Shown: positions 49,350-58,466 of the stretch, in pieces | How the letters are laid out: every line of letters starts with the position of its first letter | How positions within the stretch are numbered: the first letter of the stretch is position 1 | Assembly: GCA_947475525.1 (NCBI GenBank) | Contig: CANJMI010000020.1 | Location: 1 to 64,000 of the forward strand | Length of the DNA: 64,000 bases | Direction of reading: 5' to 3' | DNA from: Polyangiaceae bacterium | GTDB lineage: Bacteria > Myxococcota_A > Polyangia > Polyangiales > Polyangiaceae | Translations under genes and position numbers: made by a program | The notes under the pieces: generated by a model | The model's database searches: none | What the model saw: only the letters and a program-made list of their open reading frames with translations | Told to the model about the DNA's origin: nothing

Positions 49350-52056
49350 CGTTCAGCTCCGAGCGCGTGACCATGCTCCCGCCGAGCGAGCCCGGTTGGT
49401 CTTTGCCGAAATAGATAACCTTTTTCCAGGCGGCTGCAGCGTCATCCGCGAAGAGCACGAGCAGATCACCGGGCTCGGCCATCGCGAGGGCAAGATCGAT
49501 CGCGGGGGGTTCCTCCGCCTCGATGACGATCCGCTCCGTGGCGAGGCCGCCTAGCAAGAGCCCTTCGACCACGAGTCCCGCGGACTCGCCCGGGGGACGA
49601 CCACGGCGATTCGGATCATCTTTCACGATGACGAAATCGAAGGCGCCTGCCGCGACGCGACCGAGCTCGATGATGTCCTCGTCACGACGGTCACCGACGG
49701 CGCCGATGACGCCGATGGCACGCTTGCGCCGCATGTTGATGACGAGCTCCGCCATCGCGGCCATCGCAGCGGGGTTATGCCCGTAGTCGACGATGACCCG
49801 AAACGGATGCTCGTCGAACACGTTGCAGCGCCCGGGTGCCTGGAAAAACGAAGTCGAGAAGGTTCGAAGTCCCTGGCGAATGTGCTCCAGCGAAATCCCG
49901 AGTGAAAAGGCGACCGCGGCCGCCGCGAGGGCGTTCTCGACGTTGAATTTTGCCTTGCCCTCGAGGGTCGCGGGGATCAAATGCGACCAAATCAACGGCA
50001 TGTGACGCTCACCGTCGTAGAGGGTCAGCATCTCGCCGTTCACACCGTGCTCGATGCCGGCGGCCCGCCCACCGCGGCGGACATGTTCCCTCACGAATTC
50101 GTTGTTCGGATCGCGGGTGAACCACATCAGCTGACCGGAAGCCCGCTCGGCCATGGCGCGAACGAGCGGGACATCGGCGTTGAGCACGCTCGTGCCGTCA
50201 TCGTGCGTGACCTCGACGACCAGCCGTTTGATGAAGGACATCTCCTCCACGGTATCGATGCCCCGCAAGCCGAGATGATCGGCCGAGACGTTGAGCACGC
50301 AGCCGACATCGCAACGATCCCAGCCGAGGCCTTCGCGGAGAATGCCGCCGCGCGCGGTCTCGAGCACGGCCGCATCGAGGGTGGGATCCGTGAGCACGAC
50401 ACGCGCACTCCATGGTCCGGTCATGTCACCTTTGAGCACGCGCTCGCCGTCGATGTAGATGCCGTCGGTCGTCGTCAGCCCGACCTTCTTTCCGCTCATC
50501 TTCAAGATGTGAGCGACCATCCGGCTCGTGGTCGTCTTGCCGTTCGTGCCTGTGATCGCCGCCAGTGGGATGCGCCCGCGCGCTTGTCCCCGCGAACCGC
50601 TGACCGCACCGACCGTGGCGGGGTAGAGCATGTCGATGACGGGAGCTGCGACGTTCCGAGGTTTGCCCTCGGTCGGCGCAAGATGCATGCGAAATCCCGG
50701 TGCCGCGTTAACTTCGATGATGCAACCGCGCTGCTCTCGGAGTGACCGCGAGATGTCCGGGCAGACGATGTCGATGCCCGTCACGTCGAGGCCGATGACC
50801 TTCGCCGCACGCAGCGCGATGTCGACGTTGTCGGGGTGAATGACGTCGGTGCGATCCACGGCCGTTCCGCCGGTCGAGAGGTTGCCGGTCGAACGCAGCG
50901 CAAAGACCTGACCTGATTCGAGCGTCGTCTCTTTCGTGTAGCCGGCGAGCGTCATCAAGCGCTCGGCCTGATGATCGAACTCGATGCGGGTGAGCACCTT
51001 TTCGTGACCAACACCGCGACGCGGATCGGCGTTCAGGCGTTCGACGAGCCCGGCGATCGTCGATGAGCCGTCGCCCACAACATGGCCCGGTACGCGCTCG
51101 GACACGGCCACGACACGGTCACCGATCACGAGCACGCGGTGGTCGTTGCCCTCGAAGAACTCCTCGACAAGAACGTAGCTTGAGAGTTCGTAGGCTTTCT
51201 CGAACGCGGCGCGCACGGCATCAGGCTCGGTCAAGTTCAGCGAGACGCCGCGGCCATGCGACAAGTCCATCGGTTTTACGACGACCGGGCAGTCGAGCCG
51301 AGCCGCAATCGCCACCGCGTCGTCGGCGTCGTACGCGCGTTCGTGGCGCGGCGTCGGCAATCCCGCGCGACTGAGCAAACTGGCGGTCAGATCTTTGTCT
51401 TGCGCGATCTCGACTCCGATGTGGCTCGTCTTGCTCGTGATGGTCGCTTGAATGCGCTGCTGATGAACGCCCCAGCCAAGCTGCACGAGGCTCTGATCAT
51501 TCAGCCGCAACGTGGGGATCCCGCGGCGCTTCGCCTCTTCGACGATGCTGCGGGTCGAGGGGCCGAAGGCGACACGCTCGGCGAGCCGCGCGAGGTCCTC
51601 CACCTGGCTGGCGAGGTCGATCGGCGGACGATGGTCTGGGAACTCCGGCGGAAGGAGGCTGCACAAGAAGTCGAGCGAGAGCTCACATGCGCGTCGGCCG
51701 ACACGCTCTTCTTCGTAGCTGACGATCACGTGGTAGACGCCTTCGCGGCCCGCCGTGCGCGTCTTTCCGTACGTCACCGGCGTGCCCGCGAGGCACTGCA
51801 GTTCGAGCGCAACGTGCTCGGCAATGTGGCCAAACCACGTGCCATCCTCGAGGCGCCGCACGAAGCCGCCGGGCTCACCGTACGAGCAGCCGTGCTCGTG
51901 GAGCGTGGGGATCGCCGCGAGCAGCGCGGGCACAAAACCAGGCAATTTATCGCTCGGATACGCTTCGAGCGTCTCGAGATCGAGGGTCATGCGGATGAGG
52001 GGCCGGTAGCCGTAAGGACTCGGGCCGCGATAGACGCGCGTCTCAATCAGTTTCAT
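49342..52056 (-). CDS. cphA: cyanophycin synthetase
   Basis: 904 residues from the ATG at 52056, the usual length. Adds Asp then Arg to build the multi-L-arginyl-poly-L-aspartate polymer using two ATP sites. The N-terminal domain has RPLIRMTLDLE and GHIAEHVALELQ, the ATP-grasp module (about 220-480) has DLSHGRGVSLNL and EVNAAPGFRMHL, and the Mur-ligase-like module has TGTNGKTTTSRM near 495, then VDYGHNPAAM near the end. It overlaps the cyanophycinase gene by 14 bases and the asparaginase gene by eight. Confidence 0.96.
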   Translation of the reverse strand: MKLIETRVYRGPSPYGYRPLIRMTLDLETLEAYPSDKLPGFVPALLAAIPTLHEHGCSYGEPGGFVRRLEDGTWFGHIAEHVALELQCLAGTPVTYGKTRTAGREGVYHVIVSYEEERVGRRACELSLDFLCSLLPPEFPDHRPPIDLASQVEDLARLAERVAFGPSTRSIVEEAKRRGIPTLRLNDQSLVQLGWGVHQQRIQATITSKTSHIGVEIAQDKDLTASLLSRAGLPTPRHERAYDADDAVAIAARLDCPVVVKPMDLSHGRGVSLNLTEPDAVRAAFEKAYELSSYVLVEEFFEGNDHRVLVIGDRVVAVSERVPGHVVGDGSSTIAGLVERLNADPRRGVGHEKVLTRIEFDHQAERLMTLAGYTKETTLESGQVFALRSTGNLSTGGTAVDRTDVIHPDNVDIALRAAKVIGLDVTGIDIVCPDISRSLREQRGCIIEVNAAPGFRMHLAPTEGKPRNVAAPVIDMLYPATVGAVSGSRGQARGRIPLAAITGTNGKTTTSRMVAHILKMSGKKVGLTTTDGIYIDGERVLKGDMTGPWSARVVLTDPTLDAAVLETARGGILREGLGWDRCDVGCVLNVSADHLGLRGIDTVEEMSFIKRLVVEVTHDDGTSVLNADVPLVRAMAERASGQLMWFTRDPNNEFVREHVRRGGRAAGIEHGVNGEMLTLYDGERHMPLIWSHLIPATLEGKAKFNVENALAAAAVAFSLGISLEHIRQGLRTFSTSFFQAPGRCNVFDEHPFRVIVDYGHNPAAMAAMAELVINMRRKRAIGVIGAVGDRRDEDIIELGRVAAGAFDFVIVKDDPNRRGRPPGESAGLVVEGLLLGGLATERIVIEAEEPPAIDLALAMAEPGDLLVLFADDAAAAWKKVIYFGKDQPGSLGGSMVTRSELNGA

Positions 52057-53050
52057 CGGGATGCCTCTTTGTGGGAGCTGCAACGGGCTTGACCGAACGG
52101 GGCTTCGTCACCGGGGGCTTGATGCTCTCGGCGGGACCGAGCTTCGTCGCTTCCCACGTCGGGCGCCGAGCGTCGACGTCGTAGCCGAGCCCGGCGGTCA
52201 ACACGTGCACCTCGAGCCCGAGGACGGTGGCAGGCGCGTTGTTCGGAGTCTCGTGGATGTCGGTGTGGAGGAGCTTCGAGCCGTCGATCACCGTGACCGT
52301 GCCGCGGCCGATCACCTTCATTTTGTTCGCGCCATCGAGAACCACAGCCGTGTCCTCGTCGATGCCCACGCCGATCAAGAACGGGTTGAGGGCCACGGCG
52401 GCGAACAGCCGACCGATGCGGTGACGCTGCGCGAAATGCTGGTCGATGACGATGCGTTTGGTGAGGCCGAGCCCTGGCGCCATCGTCACGCTTTGACGAC
52501 GCGGGGCGTAACCCGAGCGGCCCTGCGCGATCATGTGCTCGCAAATCACCGACGCTCCTGCCGACGTGCCCGCGACGAGCATGCCGTCACGATGCGCGCG
52601 CCGGATGCGTTGCGCGAGGGCCGTGCCGCCGAGGAGGCTGACGATGCGCCCTTGTGCACCACCCGTAAAAAACGCGGCCGTGCATCCATCGAGCAACGCC
52701 ACCGTCTCGGGAGAGCTCGCGTCGGCCCGCTCGTTCACCCAAACGGTACGAACTTCGGCCCCGAGCTCGCCAAAGATCGCGCGGTATGTCGCCTCGATCT
52801 CGAGCGGGATTTGGGAGGCCGTCGGGAAGAGCGCGACCACCGCTTTCTTCCCGCCCGCAAGCGCGACGACCTGGCTCAATATCGCCCGGCTACCCACTTT
52901 GTCCTCGGCCCCGCCGATCGCCACGAGCGCACCCCGCCGCGACGCGTGCTCCGAGGGCCGCGAGACCAACGTCAGTCGTGAGCGCTGCCCGGGGGACTTG
53001 CCCCCGCCGAACCCCGAGCGCCCGTTCTTCTTGGAATTGTTCGCGGCCAC
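52043..53050 (-). CDS. cphB: cyanophycinase
   Basis: 335 residues from the GTG at 53050; a TTG at 53107, overlapping the preceding stop (TTGA), would add 19 basic residues. A class-I glutamine-amidotransferase-like serine peptidase (S51): FFTGGAQGRI, GTSAGASVICEHMI with the nucleophile Ser near 163, and DQHFAQRHRIGRL. It cleaves cyanophycin to beta-Asp-Arg dipeptides. The order cphB-cphA-dipeptidase means degradation and synthesis genes are co-expressed here. The Pro/Lys-rich tail of about 30 residues is extra. Confidence 0.94.
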   Translation of the reverse strand: MAANNSKKNGRSGFGGGKSPGQRSRLTLVSRPSEHASRRGALVAIGGAEDKVGSRAILSQVVALAGGKKAVVALFPTASQIPLEIEATYRAIFGELGAEVRTVWVNERADASSPETVALLDGCTAAFFTGGAQGRIVSLLGGTALAQRIRRAHRDGMLVAGTSAGASVICEHMIAQGRSGYAPRRQSVTMAPGLGLTKRIVIDQHFAQRHRIGRLFAAVALNPFLIGVGIDEDTAVVLDGANKMKVIGRGTVTVIDGSKLLHTDIHETPNNAPATVLGLEVHVLTAGLGYDVDARRPTWEATKLGPAESIKPPVTKPRSVKPVAAPTKRHPDETD

Positions 53051-53103
53051 GATGCCCGAAGGGCTACCACGTCGCTCGCGCGGTCGCGATACCCTGCGGC
53101 CGT

Positions 53104-53637
53104 TCAATTCAGGCGGAGGACGCGCCCGACGATACGGAACAGACCGCGCGAGACGGCGCTTATCCGAGACCCCATCACCTCGACGTCGCCGTCGCTCTTC
53201 AGTCGAAGGCCGGATTTGCCGCTGCGAAGGAGGATTTCTTTCCGCCCGTGCAGCTCGATCGAGTCCGCCTCGAATTTCAGCACCTCGGGCCGACGGGTCT
53301 GAAGGACCCCGGCGACCATCGGAACTTCCCCGGGAACGTGCTCGACGAGGACCATACCCCCCGCCGCAAGCGCGTCATCGAGAAGCCCGAGCTCGACCTC
53401 GGGCGCCACCCATGCGCGCACCCGCTGGCCTGCTCCACGAAACGCGATGAAGGCATCACGCCCCTCGAGCCCGACCAGCCGAGCGGTGCGAATCGCCGCA
53501 AAAGACTCAGCCTCCGAGCGGCGCGCCGAATAGACGACCTCGTCGAGCAAGGCCGAGGCCGACGGCTCCACCTCCGACGCCTCGGTAGCGTCGAGCACGA
53601 TCGGTAGTGAACCGCGGCGGCCGTCCGAGGAGGTCAT
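53104..53637 (-). CDS. DUF6484-like protein
   Basis: 177 residues from the ATG at 53637, which overlaps the stop of the lipoprotein gene. RLVGLEGRDAFIAFRG, a VLVEHVPGEVPMVAGVLQ segment and the C-terminal strands (LHGRKEILLRSGKSGLRLKSDGDVEVMGSRI in outline) match the DUF6484 pattern, a small strand-rich domain sometimes seen beside type VI secretion or tail-like genes. No such genes are here. The C-terminal strand repeat resembles the beta-helix end of spike proteins. Its link to cyanophycin is by operon position only. Confidence 0.72.
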   Translation of the reverse strand: MTSSDGRRGSLPIVLDATEASEVEPSASALLDEVVYSARRSEAESFAAIRTARLVGLEGRDAFIAFRGAGQRVRAWVAPEVELGLLDDALAAGGMVLVEHVPGEVPMVAGVLQTRRPEVLKFEADSIELHGRKEILLRSGKSGLRLKSDGDVEVMGSRISAVSRGLFRIVGRVLRLN

Positions 53638-53966
53638 CGTCGGTCCGAGGCGGCTTCGATGCACGCCTCGACTGAGTCGTCTTCGTCGTCGCACGAATTG
53701 CGGTACTTGCCGGCATCGCACGTGCCGGAGCGCTCGACGCAATCGGCTTCCCTCGTGAAAGCATCGGCGCAGTCGTAAGCCGCCGCGGTGTCCTCGGCCG
53801 CGCCCAGGTCGATCGCGCAGGCGTCGATGTCGGCGTCGTTGCCCCCCTCGCATTGAATCTTCGCTTCGCAAAAGCTCCGAGCCTGGCCCTTGCACGCGAC
53901 GAGCCCCGGGGCCGCAGCGAGCGCGAACCAAACGCCCACGTGCACGAGCTTCACTGATGAAAACAT
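53634..53966 (-). CDS. small Cys-rich lipoprotein
   Basis: 110 residues from the ATG at 53966. Lipobox LVAC closes the signal peptide. The mature part has nine cysteines in a helical pattern (FCEAKIQCEGG, DACAIDL, YDCADAF, DCVERSGTCDAG, NSCDDE, ACIEAA). First gene of the overlapping cyanophycin operon; it overlaps the DUF6484 gene by four bases. Confidence 0.75.
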   Translation of the reverse strand: MFSSVKLVHVGVWFALAAAPGLVACKGQARSFCEAKIQCEGGNDADIDACAIDLGAAEDTAAAYDCADAFTREADCVERSGTCDAGKYRNSCDDEDDSVEACIEAASDRR

Positions 53967-54020
53967 GCAGTCGTGATAAATCCCCTTCGGGCCGCGCGTC
54001 AACCCGGCCCGCCCGCCTGC

Positions 54021-54112
54021 CCTTTATTTATCCTCAGTGGCCGACTTTCAGTTCCCGATATCTAAAATAATCTATTGAAACGTATATATTCAGTAGATTC
54101 AGCTAAACGACC
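54021..54112. promoter_or_regulatory. AT-rich intergenic promoter region
   Basis: A stretch with ATATCTAAAATAATC, TATATATTCAG and TAGATT stands out against GC-rich surroundings and separates the divergent cyanophycin operon and the RlmI-like gene. Several -10-like hexamers occur on both strands (TAAAAT, TAGATT), but no single -35/-10 pair has good spacing. Confidence 0.4.
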
Positions 54113-55285
54113 ATGAGCCCACCTGCCCTGATTCTTCGAAAAAAACTCGAGCGGTCGATCGCCCAAGGACACCCGTGGCTCTGGCGAGACGCGCTCAGCG
54201 AGCACGAGCTCGGCCCGGGAACGGTGGTCGACATCCACGACCGACGGGGCGCATTCCTCGCGCGCGGCTTGACGGACTCGGGGCCCATCGGTGTGCGCCT
54301 CTGGACAACCGATCCTCGTGAATCCATCGGGGCTACGCTCTTCGCCCGCCGATTCCTCGAGGCCCGCGCGCTACGAGCACGAGTGACGCCGGCCTACACG
54401 AATGGCCTCCGCTTGCTGCATGGCGAAGGCGACCGAACCCCCGGCGTCGTTTGCGATGTCTACGGGACCGTCGCGGTGCTCAAGCTCGACGGCGAAGGCA
54501 TTGCCGCCTGGCGCGACGCCATCGTTGACGCCTTGAGAGCCCCGCTCGCCGAGCTCGGCGCGGAGACGCTTTTACTGCGGAGCGGACGACGCGAAGAAGC
54601 GCGGTCCGAGACGGTGTGGGGGACGGCACCCTCGGCCCCCATCGCGTTCGAAGAACGCGGCATGACGCTGTGGGTCGATGTGGTGCACGGGCAAAAGACC
54701 GGCATGTTCCTCGACCACCGCGAGTCGCGCTTACGCGTGCGCGAAGTTAGCCGGGACGCGCGGGTGTTGAACCTGTTCGGGTACACGGGGGCGTTCTCAA
54801 TCGCCGCGGGACTGGGCGGCGCGCGTACGGTCGATACGGTGGATCTTGCGGGTCCGGCGCTCGAGCTCGCGGACCGCGGTTGGGCATCGAATGGCCTCGA
54901 GGTCGCGCGCCACAAGTCCCATCGGGCCGACGCGTTCGTGTACCTCGACCAAGCGGCCGCACGACGGACGCGCTGGGACGTGATCATCGCCGACCCACCG
55001 AGTTTTGCACCGAACGAGGAGGCGCTCGAAGCTGCACTTGCGAGCTACCGGAAGCTTCACGCCGCGTGCCTTACGGTGCTCGCGCCGGGCGGCCTCTATC
55101 TTGGCGCATCGTGTTCCAGTCACGTGCGTCGCGACGCATTCGACGAGACAATCCTGGCCGGCGCCGCGCGGGCTCGCCGTCCGCTGCAGCTGCTCGACTC
55201 GTGGGGTGCCGCGCCCGACCATCCGCGCTTGCCCGCATTTCCGGAAGGCGACTATTTGAAGTCGACCCTCGTACGCGCGTGGTAG
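54113..55285 (+). CDS. class I SAM-dependent methyltransferase, RlmI-like
   Basis: 390 residues. An N-terminal PUA-like domain (GHPWLWRDAL, GTVVDIHDRRGAFLARG) precedes a Rossmann methyltransferase with NLFGYTGAFSIAA and ADPPSFAPNEEA. This is the order of RlmI, which methylates cytosine in 23S rRNA. HGQKTGMFLDHRESR is also typical. Substrate by analogy only. Twelve bases separate its stop from the RlmN-like start. Confidence 0.9.
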   Translation: MSPPALILRKKLERSIAQGHPWLWRDALSEHELGPGTVVDIHDRRGAFLARGLTDSGPIGVRLWTTDPRESIGATLFARRFLEARALRARVTPAYTNGLRLLHGEGDRTPGVVCDVYGTVAVLKLDGEGIAAWRDAIVDALRAPLAELGAETLLLRSGRREEARSETVWGTAPSAPIAFEERGMTLWVDVVHGQKTGMFLDHRESRLRVREVSRDARVLNLFGYTGAFSIAAGLGGARTVDTVDLAGPALELADRGWASNGLEVARHKSHRADAFVYLDQAAARRTRWDVIIADPPSFAPNEEALEAALASYRKLHAACLTVLAPGGLYLGASCSSHVRRDAFDETILAGAARARRPLQLLDSWGAAPDHPRLPAFPEGDYLKSTLVRAW

Positions 55286-55296
55286 ACGCGTCCCCT

Positions 55297-56382
55297 ATGG
55301 ATCGGGGTCCCGCGCTGCAAGCACTCTTGCCCGCCGAGCTCGCCGCGCTCGCAGGCATCGAGCTTGTGGACGCTCGGCGCCTCGTCTCGTGCATCCACAA
55401 CCGCGGTGGCCTGCCCGCGCGCTGCCCCCCAACCATCCGCCGGGTCGCGCTCGACGCGGTACGACGCGCAGGAGAACTCCCGACCCTCGAGGTCATCGAG
55501 CGCCGCGCAAGCGAGCTCGATCCGTTCGTGAAGTATGCCTTCCGCACGCCCGACGGACGCGAAGTCGAGACCGTGCGCATCCCGCTCGAGAAGCCGGGCC
55601 GGTTTTCTATCTGCGTAAGCTCACAGATTGGTTGTGCACTCGGCTGCGCGTTCTGTGCGACCGGGCAGATGGGGCTGCAGCGCAACCTCGAGACGTGGGA
55701 GATCGTCGAGCAACTGCGGCTCGTTCGCGCGGAGCTGCCCGAAGGCACACGCGCGCACGGCGTGGTCTTTCAAGGGATGGGCGAGCCGCTCGCCAACCTC
55801 GAGCGCGTACTCGCGGCGATCCGCGTTTTCTCCGAGCCGAGCGCCCAGTCGATCGATCGTCGCAACATCACGGTGTGCACAGCGGGCCTCCCGGCCGGGA
55901 TCCTCCGTCTCGCGCGCGAAGCCCCCGACGTGCGCCTCGGGCTCTCACTTGGCGACGTGCGCGAAGGCCGCCGCGAAGGGTTGATGCCGATCGAGCGCGC
56001 GCACCCACTTAGCGAGGTCCTCGACGCCGTAGCCGAGCACGCCCGCACCACGCGCTCCGCACCGATGTGGGCCTACACGATGCTCGCCGGCATCAATGAC
56101 GACGACGACGCGGCGCACGCACTCGCGGCAACGCTACGTGAGTTCACCGACCGGGTCGGCGTTCGGCCGCGCCTCAGCTTGATCCCGTGGAATCGCGTCG
56201 AGGGCACGCCCTTCGAACGCTCCGCCGACGAGGCCCTGGCGGCATTTCGCGTGGCGCTGCGCGAGCGCGGGGTCGGGAGCATCGTGCGTTACTCCGGCGG
56301 CAGCGATGTCGACGCGGCTTGCGGTCAGCTCGCGCGTTCGCAGCCGTTGTCGCAGCTCGGTCGTGGTCGTTTGCACCAATGA
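55297..56382 (+). CDS. RlmN-like radical SAM methyltransferase
   Basis: 361 residues from the ATG at 55297. CALGCAFC holds the cluster cysteines (113, 117, 120). The two extra cysteines needed for methyl transfer in RlmN/Cfr are kept as Cys106 (ICVSSQ) and Cys342 (DVDAACGQL). QGMGEPLANL and SLGDVREGRREGLMPI are family motifs. RlmN methylates C2 of adenosine in 23S rRNA and some tRNAs; the sequence is somewhat diverged (SLGD for SLHA), so it may be a second copy. The stop overlaps the mobA start. Confidence 0.9.
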   Translation: MDRGPALQALLPAELAALAGIELVDARRLVSCIHNRGGLPARCPPTIRRVALDAVRRAGELPTLEVIERRASELDPFVKYAFRTPDGREVETVRIPLEKPGRFSICVSSQIGCALGCAFCATGQMGLQRNLETWEIVEQLRLVRAELPEGTRAHGVVFQGMGEPLANLERVLAAIRVFSEPSAQSIDRRNITVCTAGLPAGILRLAREAPDVRLGLSLGDVREGRREGLMPIERAHPLSEVLDAVAEHARTTRSAPMWAYTMLAGINDDDDAAHALAATLREFTDRVGVRPRLSLIPWNRVEGTPFERSADEALAAFRVALRERGVGSIVRYSGGSDVDAACGQLARSQPLSQLGRGRLHQ

Positions 56383-57020
56383 AAACGCTCGGTGCCGTGG
56401 TTTTGTGCGGCGGCAAAAGCAGGCGCATGGGCCGCTCGAAAGTGGGCCTGCCTTTCGGCGACGAGGTGCTCTTGCAGCGGGTCGTTCGGTGTGTGCGCGT
56501 CGTGGCGAGCGAGGTGGTCGTCGTCGCTGCAATCGCGCAGGAGCTGCCGACGCTGCCAGACGACGTGGTGATCCTCCGGGATGCCTACCCCGACCGAGGC
56601 CCGCTCGAAGGGCTCGCCGTTGGACTCGAGGCGCTCGCGTCCCGGGTGAGCCACGCGTTCGTCACGACGACCGACGCGCCGTTTCTCGCGGCGGCGGTGA
56701 TTCGCGAGCTCTTCGAGCGATGCGACGGTGAGGCCGCAATCCCCTTCACGGGCGGGCGAGCCTATCCGCTGACGGCCATCTACGCGACCGCCCTTGCCGT
56801 GCGCGCGCGCTCGTTGCTCGAGCACGGCGAGCGAAAGGTGCTCACGCTCGCGGGAACCTCGATGCACTTCGTTTCAGGGGAGACATTGCAGGCTTCGCCG
56901 GACGTCACCGCGGAAGATCCGCGCCTCGCTTCGCTCGTCAACCTCAACACGCCGGAGGACTACGAGGCCGCCGTCGCCGAGCTCGCCGCGATGGCACACG
57001 GCTGCACCGCAACGCACTGA
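56379..57020 (+). CDS. mobA: molybdenum cofactor guanylyltransferase
   Basis: 213 residues. VVLCGGKSRRMGRSK at the N-terminus is the nucleotide-binding loop, LRDAYPDRGPLEGLAVGL and TTTDAPFLAA are typical MobA segments, and VNLNTPEDYE ends the protein. MobA attaches GMP to the molybdenum cofactor. It overlaps the RlmN-like gene by four bases (ATGA). No molybdoenzyme gene is in the window. Confidence 0.9.
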   Translation: MKTLGAVVLCGGKSRRMGRSKVGLPFGDEVLLQRVVRCVRVVASEVVVVAAIAQELPTLPDDVVILRDAYPDRGPLEGLAVGLEALASRVSHAFVTTTDAPFLAAAVIRELFERCDGEAAIPFTGGRAYPLTAIYATALAVRARSLLEHGERKVLTLAGTSMHFVSGETLQASPDVTAEDPRLASLVNLNTPEDYEAAVAELAAMAHGCTATH

Positions 57021-57146
57021 ACCGCGTGAAGTCGGTACCGGCCGCTCCGACGACGCTCACCGGCGCGATCGAAAAAACGGAGGTCGAGACCCGAGCGCTG
57101 GCAGGTTCGACGGGACATACCCAATTCTCCACCGGGCAGGGCGGTT

Positions 57147-58340
57147 TCACCAGGAGGCAAGCTGTGCACGAGCACGAGCCACGCGCGCTTCTTCTTCCCA
57201 CTCCGCGTCGACGGCAGAGACGTGTTCGACGATCGCGCGCACGTCTTCGCCCCCGAGGATCGCGTCGCGGGCCCACCCCGAGCCGGTGAGCAAGTCGAAC
57301 GCGGGGATGTCATCGATGAACTCGTAGCGCTCCGTGCGGAAACGAAACTCGATCGGCGCGAGGCGCTCCGCGAGGGTGATGAGGGCCGCGTAAACGGCGA
57401 CCGGCCGGAAGCGCGCGTCGGTGGGATGCACCTCGACGCCACCGCAGTTTTTCCCCGCGTGTTTGTGAAATGTCGGGATGAACGAGAGCGGTCGCACGAG
57501 CTGCCCTTCGAGGCCGAGTGCGTCGAAGGCTTTCGCGAGGGTGCGGCCATCGAGCCATGGCGCGCCGAACACTTCGAAGGGTCGCGTGTGCCCACGGCCC
57601 TCGGAGAGATTCGTCCCCTCGAGGAGGCAGCCCCCCGGATAGACGAGCGCCGTGTCGGTGGTCGGCATGTTCGGCGAGGGCAGCACCCACGGTCGATCGT
57701 GCGCGCCGAGGGTCGAGTCCTCCCAGTCGGTGACGCCGACGACGCTGACCGCGCCGTCCGCCCCAAGCGGAAGGCCATCGCGGGCGGCGAAGTGGCAGAC
57801 CAACTCGGCAAGCGTAAGGCCATGCCGGATCGGCACGCGCTCCCACCCGACAAACGAGGTGAAGCCATGCTCCTGACGGCGCCCCTCGGTCACGCGCCCG
57901 AGCGGATTGGGGCGGTCGAGGATCACGACGTGCACGCCCTCCTTGGAAGCCGCACGCAGCGCGAGGAGCGCCGTCCACACGAACGTGTAGTACCGAGAGC
58001 CTACGTCCTGCAGATCGATGACGAGCACGTCCACGTCACGGAGATCGCTCGCGCGCGGGAGGAGGTCCTCAAGGTTCGGTCCGTAGAGACTGACGATCCG
58101 CGCACCCGTCCCAGGGTCGGTCTCGTCGGCAATCGTCGCCATGTCCTGAGCGGCCGCACCGAAGCCGTGCTCGGGCGCAAACAAGAGTGAAGGACGCACG
58201 CCGAGTCGTGCAAGCACATCGAGCAGATGCACGAGGCCACGATCGACGCTCGCGGCGTGGCAAAGCACGCCCACCTTTTTTGCACGCAGCTCGGCCACGA
58301 GCCCGGCACGCTGTCCCAATCGATCGACACCGACATCCAT
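57147..58340 (-). CDS. NamZ-type (DUF1343) exo-beta-N-acetylmuramidase
   Basis: 397 residues from the ATG at 58340 (a GTG at 58427 would add 29). The family runs clearly: FAPEHGFGAAAQD, DVLVIDLQDVGSRYYTFVW, VVILDRPNPLGR, PIRHGLTLAEL, LPSPNMPTTDTALVYPGGC and EGTNLSEGRGHTRPFEVFGAPW. NamZ removes N-acetylmuramic acid from the end of cell-wall fragments. Neither start gives a signal peptide, so it should act in the cytoplasm, unlike secreted relatives. Confidence 0.9.
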   Translation of the reverse strand: MDVGVDRLGQRAGLVAELRAKKVGVLCHAASVDRGLVHLLDVLARLGVRPSLLFAPEHGFGAAAQDMATIADETDPGTGARIVSLYGPNLEDLLPRASDLRDVDVLVIDLQDVGSRYYTFVWTALLALRAASKEGVHVVILDRPNPLGRVTEGRRQEHGFTSFVGWERVPIRHGLTLAELVCHFAARDGLPLGADGAVSVVGVTDWEDSTLGAHDRPWVLPSPNMPTTDTALVYPGGCLLEGTNLSEGRGHTRPFEVFGAPWLDGRTLAKAFDALGLEGQLVRPLSFIPTFHKHAGKNCGGVEVHPTDARFRPVAVYAALITLAERLAPIEFRFRTERYEFIDDIPAFDLLTGSGWARDAILGGEDVRAIVEHVSAVDAEWEEEARVARARAQLASW

Positions 58341-58466
58341 TTTTTGTTGCGTAGCGCCGTTCGCGGTCGGCGGCCCACATTCGATCAACGCCGGAGAGCC
58401 GTGGACCCGTTCGGAGGAGGTGGCCACGCTGCCTCACAAGGTCTAGGATGCGGGCCGCATAAAGCC

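Noticed and set aside
53640-53931. N-terminal extension of the DUF6484-like protein up to 53931
   Set aside because: It lies in another frame of the lipoprotein gene, is Arg-rich, and a good ATG with ATGA overlap exists at 53637.
54880-55296. N-terminal extension of the RlmN-like protein into the upstream methyltransferase gene
   Set aside because: The extension is a shadow of the methyltransferase frame; RlmN similarity begins after 55297.
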